Assembly: GCA_022592435.1 (NCBI GenBank)
Contig: JABYQS010000017.1
Coordinates: 1-64,000, forward strand
From: Cerioporus squamosus
Taxonomy: Eukaryota; Basidiomycota; Agaricomycetes; Polyporales; Polyporaceae
DNA length: 64,000 nucleotides
Direction of reading: 5' to 3'
A model generated the notes under the pieces. It did no database searches and had not been told where the DNA came from. It was given only the letters and a program-made list of their open reading frames with translations. This document shows positions 50,403 to 61,108 of the stretch, piece by piece. Position 1 is the stretch's first letter; each line of letters opens with the position of its first letter. A program made the translations under genes and the position numbers.

Positions 50403-52111
50403 ATGTCCTTATCCTCGATTACCGTCCTTCCTGCTGAGGAGCTTCGACCAGTCCTGGCGGGTGCAGATGTGTACGTCCGTTCGACTGTCACTGTTGATAT
50501 GTCCGTGTGCATGCTTACCTCGTACTTGCCAGAGCGTTCCTCATATCGTGTGCGGCCACGGGTGCGTCCTCCTTCCCTCTTCCCCGCAAGGCACACTCAT
50601 TTCAATCCCGTCTTGCAGCCCTGGTGCTCTACGAGCATGTTATCACGCTCGGGATGGAAGTGCAGCAAGTATGGAAACGGGAGATATCTGGCGCCACTGT
50701 GCTTTTTGTCCTGACGCGCTACATGACGCTGTTGAACCGAGTGTTCGTGACTATCAGTCTCTCGTCCATTCATTCGCCAGAGGTGCGTTCCCGAAGTCGT
50801 GAGCTTGTAGGTACCCGTCGTTGATCCTCCTTCTAGAGGTCAGTCCACGCGATGTCGCTCCCCTGAGATATGCTGCTCATGCTTGTCGGATGAAGCTGCG
50901 GTGTCATAACATGGTTCCAGGCAGTTTCGACCTCCATTCTCGTCGTCGTCATGTCCGGTAAGTCGACCTTTGTCATCTTTGCATGCAGTATTCAGGAACA
51001 TGCCCCCAGCTATCGCCGCAGTTCGCGTATATGCACTCTGGAGTAGGGACATCCGTCTGTTCGTCGTCGTCATGGTTGCTGGTACCTTCCCTGCTCTCAC
51101 AAACTTAGTGAGTGCTTTCTAGCTCGTCAGAGCTATCACTGAGCCATTTGTCAGTTCTTCCGGAGCGCGTCCTCCGTGTATATCATTCCCACTGCGCTTT
51201 ACTCCTGTCAAGTCGCGCCAACGGCAATGTCAGCCTCCGCATATACGGCCCGTGAGTATACCATGGGATCGTGGTGCGTGGGTGGGCTGTGGTTGACCTC
51301 AGATCCTTCCATAGTCTCTATAGCGACCCGCACGGTGGCAATATTCTCGGATGGACTAGTTGTCGTGCTTACCTGGATCAAGACCTACCGCGTCTTCGTG
51401 CTAACTAGGAAGATATCGTTCCGCACAAACTACTCTGCGCTGATCCTGCGCGATGGTGAGTCCACGCCACAACGTAACTATGCGGTAGTGTTAACTCGTT
51501 AATCCCAGGCACCCTGTACTTCTTGTGAGTCACCAGTTCCGCGGGAGAGGGTGAACGCTGATCCCAGTGCAGAGCTGTGTGTGTCCTGAACCTTGTCGCC
51601 ATCATCTATATCATGGACGTGGTGAGTGGTCTGCAGAGTCACCTAAGTTATGTCTAGCTCTGACTGACATCTGCTCCTGAGGGTGCGAATTTGCTCAACG
51701 ATATGATCGTGACGTACGCTTCCTCCGCTTTCCCCCCCATCTCCGCGCACGACGAACTCACACTTATCATCATGCAGCTTGAGCTCTTTGCTCATGGCGC
51801 GGTTCTTGCTGAACCTACGGGACCATCGCAGCCGCACCGAGGACATCATTTACGTGGCCGAGACCACTGGAAAGGGCACGATGGGAACTTCGCCTGTCTC
51901 GACGCTCCGCTTCACGTCCGATCTCCTCGATTCGATGGCTGGGAGCGTTGGTGCAGCAGACGAAGATGTGCTGGACGACGACGACGACGAGACAGCTTGC
52001 GAACACGACGACACGGTTCACAAGGACATGTGGTCGGACGCACATCATTCAGATTCGAAGGACCTGGGAGGGGTGCTGGTGCTGGGAGATGGAGGAGCGT
52101 CGTGGGTATAG
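50403..52111 (+). CDS. DUF6533-family seven-helix membrane protein, copy 2
   Basis: Integral membrane protein of the DUF6533 family, function unknown. Exons: 50403-50470, 50533-50561, 50619-50782, 50837-50838, 50896-50957, 51010-51107, 51155-51251, 51303-51455, 51509-51524, 51573-51621, 51682-51713, 51778-52111; 1104 nt, 367 aa, open throughout only if the 2-nt exon is included. Helices: RAFLISCAAT..ALVLYEHV; ATVLFVLTRYMTLLNRVFV; WFQAVSTSILVVVMS; IRLFVVVMVAGTFPALTNL; VAIFSDGLVVVLTWIKTY; VCVLNLVAIIYIMDV; then ARFLLNLRD and an acidic tail (DEDVLDDDDDET). Exon lengths 2, 62, 98 and 16 nt are identical to copy 1, showing shared ancestry of the gene structure. Confidence 0.82.
50837..50838 (+). 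other. Two-nucleotide microexon (AG) in DUF6533 copy 2
   Basis: Lies between acceptor CTTCTAG and donor GTCAGTCC. Joined to the next exon it makes an AGC Ser codon before TGC Cys. Counterpart in copy 1 is 40164-40165. Confidence 0.65.
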
Positions 52112-53274
52112 GTTTGGTTCACGCGGGCTGAGCATTTGAGTACGTCCAAGCGCTGCGAGTGTCATGCAGTACACTCCAACGCCGGGTAGCCCGTTCTCAC
52201 CATCTGAACAACGAGGGCTTCCAAAGCGTTACACATACCTCTGTGGTACCTCCTGAGGACACTGGTAAGTTCGCGATCGCCTTTGTGATCAGTCCGCTCG
52301 AGGCTAAAGCGCAACGTTCGCAGCGCGATCCTACTCGATGTCTCTGTTTATCACGCCACTGATACACACGACAAGGGACATACTACGTTGACCTGTGTAT
52401 TCAGTGGAGCCCGCTTTCGAGCCATATGCCAATCTGGTAGCTCGAAGGTGGCCAAGTACTTATCGCAATGTCAGCGCCCCTCCCCTGCACAGCGATAGCA
52501 CACGATCCGTCCACCGGGATGCACAGGTGCTTGTACATGTCTGATACGCCCATTCGGCTCCCCGTAAGTGTGCATTATTGTTCACTCATTTGGGCATGAC
52601 CTCCGGGAATAGGATCACGCGTCCGCAACCTTGGCGTTCGTGAGTGGCTATCACGCAAGCCTCTTCTGCAATGCACGGAGAGCGCATCACTTCGGGTTTG
52701 GGCAATGCATCGGCTCAGAGCGGTGCGAGCGGCCGGGTTCCTTACGGTGATGTGATGGTTCTGAGTCCTGCAGGTACTTAGCTGTACTTACGCAAACTCC
52801 ATGCGGGCGACCGCTGCAACTCCGTTTGGCGATGGATCGGTTGTATGGGGTAGTCTGAGTATACCTGTGCACGCTTGTGAGTGTGGTGAGTAGGCACGCT
52901 GGACCGCACCTTGTGATGGCGGCTGACAAGTTTTGTCCACAGGGGGATGAGAGACGGAATGTGTGTCGGCCGGAGACAAGCGGCTTGTCGACTGGTCGAT
53001 CCCAGATTCCCACCACAGGTATGCGCCCGTCCAAACACTGACCTGAAACTTTGGCTTTGCGCCTGCGGGAGCGAGCCGCGCTGACCGAAGACAGTATGTA
53101 TAAGACATCGCATGCACGCGCTGCGGGCTCAGATAGGTTCTACCTTCCCCTCCCTTTAATCCTCTTCTTTGGTGAGTGGTCTACAGCACCTATGTTTGCA
53201 GCGCCATCTCATCCCTCCTTTCTTAGGGCGGTTCTTTCTGCGCCCGATATACTCTTACCTTTCCTCTTCTCATA
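52112..53274. other. Intergenic region
   Basis: No gene recognised; contains the promoter of the MFS transporter gene at its right end. Confidence 0.45.
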
Positions 53275-55221
53275 ATGAGCAAGGTTGTTCAAGTTCAATA
53301 TTCACCTTCGCCCTCGTCTGCCGGTTCGACTATTATCGGAGATACCCCCAAGGCGCGAGGATCGAACGATAGTTTCTTCGATCTCGAGAAGGAGAACGCT
53401 TCGCGGGGTGATGCTGGCGATGATGACTTCCCTGAAGGCGGTCTGAGGGCGTGGCTCGTGGTTTTCGGGGTGAGTGATGTGCGCCTTCGATCCTAGAATA
53501 TGCTCACTGAGGCGAGGGATAGGTGACTTGCGGCCTCTGTGCGACGTTCGGCTTTGTGAACACCTGGGGTGTAGGTTCAGAGTATCTCACTTTACTGCCT
53601 CCTGTCCTGAACCGAAACCCTTCCAGATATTCCAAGCGTACTACGAGACATATACCTTGAGCGACCAGGCCCCATCTACTATGTTCGTGTCCCTCACTAC
53701 TTGATAGTGTTTCTCGCAGTGGCTTACCGGATATATCGCAGTGCATGGATCGGTTCTGTCCAGGTATGTCGCGTAGAAGGTCACCATGCTGGGCTGCCTA
53801 TTCTGACGAGCCCTAGTATGCCCTCGTGTTCATGCCAGGTCTCATCTTCGGTCGCTTGTTCGACATGGGCTACTACTTACGCCTTCCGGTCGCCGCCGCA
53901 TCTGCTCTCTTAATCCTCTGCACTTTCCTCACTGCGCAATGCACCGAGTTCTGGCACTTCCTGTTGTGCCAGGGAATTGGTATCGGAGTGAGCTTGTTCC
54001 TACCTCGCTACGGTACGTCCACTAACGAGTCGTGTAGTTTGCAAGTGGAACCGTGTTTACCGCGGCAGTCGGTACCATCCCTCATTGGTTCAACAAGAAG
54101 CTTGGGCTTGCAATGGGCTGTATGGCCATTGGATCCAGCGTCGGCGGGACCATCTTCCCGATCATCCTGAAGAACTTGATAGAGCATCAGACGTGAGTTA
54201 ATCGCTCCAGACGTGGTCAACAAGTCTGACGTTGAGCTTGCTAGGTTCGAATGGACGTTAAGGATCATGGGCTTCATCGTCGCCGCCTTCCTTATTATAC
54301 TGAACCTGGTATGTGCGCAACGGGCTATAGTAAAGAGTGGTCTCTGATCTCGACTGTAGACGATTGCGCGACGACTTCCTCCAAAGAAGGATCTTGGGTC
54401 ATTCATAGACTGGGAATCCTTCAAGAACTCCGCTTATTCTATCTACACGCTTTCTCTATTTATCGCATTCCTTGGACTCTACACGGTCAGTCTCCAGCTC
54501 CGAATCTAAACTACACACAATACTAAACGCCTAGTACAGTGCTTGACCTACTTGTCGCTGAGTGGCCTGCTGAACGGCGTCGACCCCGACCTTTCCTTCT
54601 ACTTGCTCTCCATCGCGAATGCGAGCTCCGCTATCGGACGGCTTGGTGGCGGCATTCTCGCCGACCGCGTCGGTGCGTCAACCAGCGTTCGTCCGCTACT
54701 TTCCCCTCTGATCATAAGCCTTAGGTCCCTTAAACATCATCATTCCCGGCACTTTCATAGCTGGTGTTATGACTTTCGCATGGCCTTTTGCGACGACGAA
54801 GGGCCCGCTCATCGCTATCGCGATCTTCTATGGGTATGTCTCCCACTCGACAAGGAAGCTCCGATGTGAGGCGCTGACGTATACTGCCGAACCTGCGCAG
54901 CATCTTCTCCGGGGTCTTCGTCGCACTCATGGGGCAGCCCGCTGTTCGTATGGGCGACGTTGCGGACGTCGGTAGGCGCGTCGGCATGTCACTTACGATC
55001 ATGTCGTTCGGCGCGTTGGCGGGCCCTCCCATCTCTGGAGCAATCCTGGATCATGCAGCAAACGACTTTAAGCCCGTTGGCTACTATGCGGGTAAGTCCT
55101 CAATTGATGAACTAAAAGGTCCCTTACTGATCTTCTGGTAGGTACCACTGTGATGGCCTCCGTGATACTCATGGTGATCGCTCGGCATCTGGTACTGAAG
55201 AAGCCTTTCGGAAATGCATAA
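53275..55221 (+). CDS. MFS transporter, monocarboxylate (MCT/MCH) type
   Basis: Plasma-membrane or organelle carrier of the fungal monocarboxylate-porter-like group; members carry varied substrates, including riboflavin, so the substrate is open. Exons: 53275-53469, 53523-53570, 53627-53682, 53742-53763, 53817-53987, 54038-54192, 54245-54308, 54360-54485, 54540-54672, 54725-54833, 54901-55091, 55142-55221; 1350 nt, 449 aa, all phases agree. Long cytosolic N-terminus ending in the group signature FPEGGLRAWLVVFG; then VTCGLCATFGFVNTWGIFQ, STIAWIGSVQYALVFMPG, LLCQGIGIGFASGTVFTAA, HWFNKKLGLAMG, the central loop RRLPPKKDLGSF, and IGRLGGGILADRVG in the second half. Twelve helices can be counted. 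Confidence 0.92.
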
Positions 55222-56480
55222 GCTTGATGACAGGGTATGAGCGTGTAATGAGACAATCATACTACCTATACCCTGAGTGATTGCGCTGCCTGCCAGTCCC
55301 TGGTTGAGAAGTAGGTGGCACTGCTATGCCTGTCGTACTGGGTGTTTGATCGATGTGCTACCCAGCAGGGCGAGTATTAATCACTTATTCTCCGTCGTTG
55401 CAGTGATTTCAACGCTACCAGTGGAAGCCAAGCGACGCATGGCCCTCCAGGCCTGAACTCGTACCCCCACGTCCGAACTACGAGACCATCCAGGCCAGAG
55501 CCGTAGCTGGGCTGCCGAATTGTATCCTTCTCCAGAGTCTCCGAAGGTTGCGGAAGCTGTGAGCGCCTGTCGCAAGGTTCCAGCGGTTGGGATCAAGGTT
55601 GGGACGAGTCATGTCGAGTCACCGTCGGATGCGTATCGCGCCCCGGCTTAGTCGGATGCTGGCCGGCGTTTCTTGTCGTGACTCCTCTCCACTCTACCAC
55701 CATCTGCCTGCCCCCTTCGTCGCTGTTACTTGACTTCTATTTCGCGTCAGAGTCGACCTTCTGAGACTATTGGTCGGATTCAAATTGCTAGCCTGCCGAT
55801 CGAAGCGTACCTAGCCGCCGACAGTCTCCTACTCTCCCTCCGAACTCGGAACTCGGAATCCGCCTCCGTTCACAGACGGAAGCTTCGTACTGCACCGCTC
55901 CGGCAAGGCAGGATGTTAATCTTCATTGCCACTGCTTGAGCGATACGCCAAGGGCGTGAAGCAATAGCAATGCATTCACGGTCGGATCGTACGTATTGTT
56001 GTGCGCAAGGTTGGTTGCGATGTCGCGCTTACCGACTGACTCGGACAGCAAAATGCCCGTAGGTCGATCGGTGGCGACGCCCATCTGCCTATAAGGCCTT
56101 CCTAGGTTCCATATGAACTTCATACCGCCCTCACCTCCGCTCACAAATATATCATCCCCACTCAACCTCGGTGCGTTCACTCCTTGAGCTCACATCACGA
56201 TCCTTCTGACGCCCCCGATCGAAGTAGCTGTTAGCCTTCGCAACTATTCCATACCTTAGCGGAAAAACATCTTCTCTGCCAGCAGAACACGATGTCGTCC
56301 TTTCACGACCTTCCGACCTTCCTACCTCCACGGAGTCCGCAATGAAGCCCGCCATAGACGGCTCTAGTGTTTCAGCCTGGCCTACCGGAGCATTTCTAGT
56401 AAGTCTCGTCGTCATAGAGATATCGCACGTATGCTCATCATCTGCAGCAGGACCCACGATTCGAGCGTCGATCAAGTGAT
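55222..56480. other. Intergenic region
   Basis: No gene recognised; contains the promoter of the family A copy at 56481. Confidence 0.45.
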
Positions 56481-57169
56481 ATGACCACCGGTGGAGTTGA
56501 CAAGGGGGCCGCAGGCCAACCGGACAGCCCTGTTACGTCCGGTGGAAGCGGCCATAGTTCGTCCCATATCTCTTCCGCCATCCCCGCCGTCTTCGTCGTT
56601 CTCGTTATTGTCATCGGTTCTACTCTCGGCTGGTATATCATCAAGCGTCTTCGCCGTAGCGGACGAAGGATCCGGCTTCTATCATTCTTACTCGGATCTG
56701 GACCAAAACCGGAGCTCTCGGAAGTCGTGATCACTGAGACCACGCTCCGGCACACGACTTGGAGTACTCTCTCGGTGAGTGCCTGCGTTTAGGCCTTCGT
56801 AGTATCAAACATCAACCAATCATGAATTCTCAGCCTATAGCTGTCGACTTCGCCTCTTCCGAGGAACGTCACCTCTGGGAGCTGGAGAAGACACGGTCAC
56901 CATATGGCCATACCTCTTCGATTCCGAAAACCTCGCGGCCGCAAGGCTCGTCAGCGAAGCGTGGAAATCGCGCCGTCTCCTCCACTGTCCAGAAGGTCGA
57001 TGACTCGGCCTCAGAGCATGGCGGTCTACGCGTCACTGTGTTCATCGCGATGCCAGCCCAACGTGCTGACCAAGTCGAAGGGATGCCACACTGGTATGAT
57101 GACCGCAAGATCATGTCGCTTCAGTCCACGGAGTTGTGCCTTGGTACTGTCCAAACTTCTGCCCTATGA
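56481..57169 (+). CDS. Orphan single-span membrane protein, family A copy 2
   Basis: Exons 56481-56774 and 56834-57169; 630 nt, 209 aa. Gly/Ser-rich N-terminus (SGGSGHSSSHISSAIPA), one helix at about residues 33-54 (AIPAVFVVLVIVIGSTLGWY), basic juxtamembrane run (IIKRLRRSGRRIR), then PELSEVVITETTLRHTTW, the intron, PIAVDFASSEERHLWELEK, and near the end GLRVTVFIAMP and ELCLGTVQTSAL. The intron sits at the same point as in the copies at 48410 and 58542. No signal-peptide-like start, so a tail-anchored or type III topology with cytosolic C-terminus is inferred. Function unknown. Confidence 0.75.
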
Positions 57170-58541
57170 TCTCACAGAATTTTTTTCCCCTCTTACCCGT
57201 TCCCAATGCATATCATGTGTCTTATTTCTATACACGCTGTGGATACTTGTATACTTGATGCCCAGAATTTCTCGCACATGAGCTCGCTAGCTACTGTCAA
57301 CTCAGATCTGTTTCAGACTAAGCTTCAGACAACGCTACGTTTGACATACAAGCTCGCCCTCCTTACGATGGACCACAGTAGGGAGGCGAAGGGAAAGACA
57401 ATGAAGAGTGGTCGTCGGTCACTGGTCGGCGTTCAGTATGTGCCGCACAGCCACTGGCCGGATCAGTTAACGGGCGCTCCTTCATCATGCCTTCTTGCTT
57501 TTGACCGACAACCAGCAGCAGGCGACGAATAGTACACCAAAACCCTGGACGTTAGTGTTCGTATAGTTCCAGGAAATGGAAGATGGCAAGCAAGGTGCAC
57601 TAAATTGTCGCTGGACACATGACGGTTGATCACAGCAGATGACTCCGGGGCCACCCGGACGGCCATCCGACCCCTCCTACTTAGTCGGTCGTCTTGACAC
57701 GTAAGTTCCAAGCCAGTGTCGTAGTATCATTTCCAAGTGGCAGTGCAGCCTCGGGTGCCTGGGTGAGACTCGGATGAGGAGTCATCGGGAGTCATGGCGC
57801 ACTATGCGCCTGTGGAGTTCGCTGGTCCGCATTCTTCCTATGTGCTCGTTCCACCTGCTGATTCGCTGATTGTGCACAGGAATTTCAGAGAGCATGCAGT
57901 CTGAATATCAAACCTGGTACGGCATGAGTCCCTTCACTCCAACTTCAACTTGAGTCAATCCTACGATGATGTAACATACCATCCTCATTGCATCCGCACC
58001 GCCTGAAAACAGGTGGTATGTTCAATGGACATGACGCGCGCGGCTCTGATCCCTTGTCTCCGACATACGCCTACCCTTCATGATCTCTTATTGGCCGACC
58101 GGTCCGACGCATTATTCCATAAGAACTGCGCGGGTCCCTCCCTCCCGCCCGTCACCAACCCATCTTCAGCAAACCCCCACTCAGTTTCACTTCGGTGCGG
58201 GTACGTGCTCGCTCATGTTGCAGAGCGTTGTCTCACTTTCATCTTAGGCTAGCGGACGGCCCCTACCACTCTATATCCTAGCGGTCTCGATTCTCCATCG
58301 CTAGCAGGACAAGATGTCTACATTGCTCGTCTTCGCGGCGCCTGTGCTGCTTCGATATGCCTCGAAATAGCCCAAACACTCATCTCGAGCACGCATCGTG
58401 GGGTTTCAAGCAATCATACTCTGCAGACCGAAAACTAACTCGTTCACACTACTTCGTATGTGGCCGTACTATGTCGATATTTGGACAAGACTGACCGTGC
58501 CCCAGGCCGATTTACTCCTCAGGCAGAAACTATCAGTGCCG
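57170..58541. other. Intergenic region
   Basis: No gene recognised between two copies of family A; the right end holds the promoter of the second. Confidence 0.45.
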
Positions 58542-59221
58542 ATGACCGCAGACACAGGAAACACAGGGCAGTCGGGAGGATCTGGTAGTCATGGCGGCGG
58601 CCAGAGCTCGTCGCACATCTCCTCAGCCATCCCTGCCCTCCTCGTCGTCTTCGTCGTTGCTATCATGGCCCTTACCGGCTGGTACATTGTCAGGCGCATT
58701 CGTCTGACGGGGCGCAGCATTCTGTCACTCTTGGCAGGATCTGCACACCAGCCGGAGCTGACTTATATCGAGCTCACCGAGCCCCCACTACAGCACACTG
58801 ACTGGGATGCCATCCTCGTGAGTTACAGTCAGCGTCATTTCGGAAGATACACCCACTCATCCGACTGCGCATCTTCTAGCCCATTGCAGTTGAATTCATC
58901 TCTCCCGTCGGACGCGAGCAATGGGAGCAGGAGCGGCAACGGTCGCCTCGAGGGTCTTCCTCTTCTGTCGCAATGCACTCAGATTCGGAAGGCAGATTGG
59001 CACGCTATACCCGCGGGCACACTGCCTCCGAAGAGAGAAGACAGGTTGATCTGTTTGACTCCGACAACGGCGGACTACGCATTGCGGTGCTCGTTGCGAT
59101 GCCGTCTCCTCCTCGGGGACCGCGTCGTGCGGACTCGGAGAACAATTCTTCCGTTGACTCGGACCCGGGGATCGCGCCCGAGTTGTGTCTTGGTACTATT
59201 CACACCTCCGTCCGATCATAG
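58542..59221 (+). CDS. Orphan single-span membrane protein, family A copy 3
   Basis: Exons 58542-58817 and 58880-59221; 618 nt, 205 aa. Same plan as copy 2: Gly/Ser-rich start, SSSHISSAIPA, helix at about 29-50 (IPALLVVFVVAIMALTGWYI), VRRIRLTGRS, then PELTYIELTEPPLQHTDW, the intron, PIAVEFISPVGREQWEQERQ, GLRIAVLVAMPSPP and ELCLGTIHTSVRS at the end. Closer to copy 2 than to copy 1, so copies 2 and 3 look like a recent local duplication. An upstream non-ATG frame is open but unlikely to be used. Function unknown. Confidence 0.75.
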
Positions 59222-60162
59222 ATCATAATCTGGTAGTAATACTCTTGTGTTTCTCGTTCAGCTTCGATGGACGCATACTTACTTACCTTCGCACTGCTCC
59301 CTCCCTGCTCAGGCCAATCCTGACAGGTTCCCTCAGGTCTGGCCTCGAGTACCTCTCCGAGTCTGATTGTGACAGGCGCTTCTGCAATCTTATCCATCGC
59401 ATTTTCTCGCGCCACCGAACAACCTCGCTTGCACAGTGACCACGACCATCCCTTCAAGGATGCTACCGTCATCTTCGAAGAGATCCTTCAAGGCTTTGGC
59501 GGCATAGCACCTATATCTCTGTCTGCACACACCGCCAGCAACCAACAGCCAACTACTGGAGAATCGTGTGTCAATAGAGACTGACGACTTCGTTGTAGCA
59601 AAGACATGCTATCGCAGCACTCCGCTGCTTCGAGCCTCTTTGCTATTTGTAGGGACTCGCTGAGAAAGTAGTTTCCCATTACCTCGGAGGTCTCGTCTCG
59701 TCTCACCACACACGAGCGTTGAACGCCATACATAGTTTAACCCCCCTCCGATTGACAACTTCAGGGCACGGAGATTGTGGCTCAAGTTACTGGTACGTCT
59801 GTTTCTAAGGACTGGTCGTGTTTTCATACTGATCGATTGCAGATATATCCTAACAGCCGTATGATGGAGACCAGACGTTGTGGATCGCGCCCCAGTACGT
59901 GCATCGCGACGACGCTAACAGGCTGCGCACTCATGTAAAAGGTAGAAATCCCTCATTATACCGTGAAGGAACGCAGCCTTCCCTACAACGATGAGGTCCA
60001 AGTCGCTCGCGGGGATGCGAATGTGGTTTCAATTGGTATTGAAGGAAAAATGCTCGGGCTCGGACAACGCTACGGAGAGCTTCCTGGCTTAACTTCTAAC
60101 GCCGGTCATAACGACAATACGGTGAGTGCGTGTCTTTCTTATACAGACATGACAGAGGTCTT
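59222..60162. other. Region upstream of family B copy 1
   Basis: Part of this stretch is probably 5' coding sequence of the next gene: a plus-strand frame at 59963-60120 (VKERSLPYNDEVQVARGDAN ... GLTSNAGHNDNT) ends at a good donor. I could not connect it to a start or to the next exon in frame. Confidence 0.35.
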
Positions 60163-61108
60163 ATGAGAGCGAGAAAGTCAAACGGCGACTTTCCTTGTCC
60201 AGCGGATGCTACGCGAAGTGTACCCGGGATCCCCGGCTGCTTCTTCGTCAACGATGGAGGACCATTCGTCAAGTACGCTGGGACTTGGGCTGTGTCGTCA
60301 TTCGACGGGGATGGGAAGGGATCAATCCACCAAGCGACCGCCCCGGATGCTTCGGTTGAGATCTCGTTCGACGGTTCGCTTACAGTACTTCGAAACGTAG
60401 TTTCAGCTAATCAGATAGCCAACAGGGACGGGACTTGCCCTTTTTGGCATCGTACCTCCCAGCAACCAAACCGACCCACCACCAACTGCTTCGTATACCG
60501 TCGACAAGGATGTCTCTTCCCACAGAACCTTGCCCTTCGCGACTGAATGTCAGCGCAATCAGGACTTCTTCGATGTGTATCACCTTCCGGAAGGCAACCA
60601 TACGGTCGCTATCACCGTCACAGCCGCATCCACCAGTGCCCCATACATTGTGGACTTCATTTTGCTGTGCAGAACAACCTGCACGCCATCCGCATCGCTG
60701 CCGATGTCGACCACCGGCCGAAACGGACAGTCCTTGGGCCACTCAGCAGGGGGTGTTATCATCGGTGCCACCGTCGGTGGTGTATCCCTCTTCCTCGGCT
60801 TAGCCATCCTCGCCTGCATCTGCATACGCAGGAAGCGGCGTACGGGCACTCGGGACCTTCAACCAGGATGTCAAGAGTCGTGCCATACTACTTCTACTGA
60901 CAGCTTCAACCCACATATCTTTCCTACCCCGCTCGACGTCTCCCTGGACCGAGCGTCTTCTCCCGTGTTAGATGGCGATGGAACCATGGCTACGATCATG
61001 GCGTCATCTCCCGGTCCTGGCCCTCCGAGTGCACCGCTGCATGCCGGAAGATGCCCCCCTGAATCGGACGATACTGAATCGCCTCCGCCTGCTTATTCTC
61101 TTGTATAA
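60163..61108 (+). CDS. Single-span cell-surface protein, family B copy 1 (N-terminus uncertain)
   Basis: Exons 60163 (or earlier) to 60373 and 60426-61108. The ectodomain is shared with the gene at 63049: GDFPCPADATRSVPGIPGC, VNDGGPFVKYAGTWAVSS, KGSIHQATAP, then after the phase-1 intron GTGLALFGIVPPSN, ASYTVDKD, FATECQRNQDFFDVYHLPEG and GNHTVAITVT. Paired cysteines and N-x-S/T sites suit secretion. A linker is followed by one helix (GGVIIGATVGGVSLFLGLAI), RRKRR as stop-transfer, and a cytosolic tail ending in the PPPAY motif, a possible WW-domain ligand. Layout resembles basidiomycete SKG6/Axl2-like type I membrane proteins. The first exon containing a signal peptide is not found. Confidence 0.65.
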
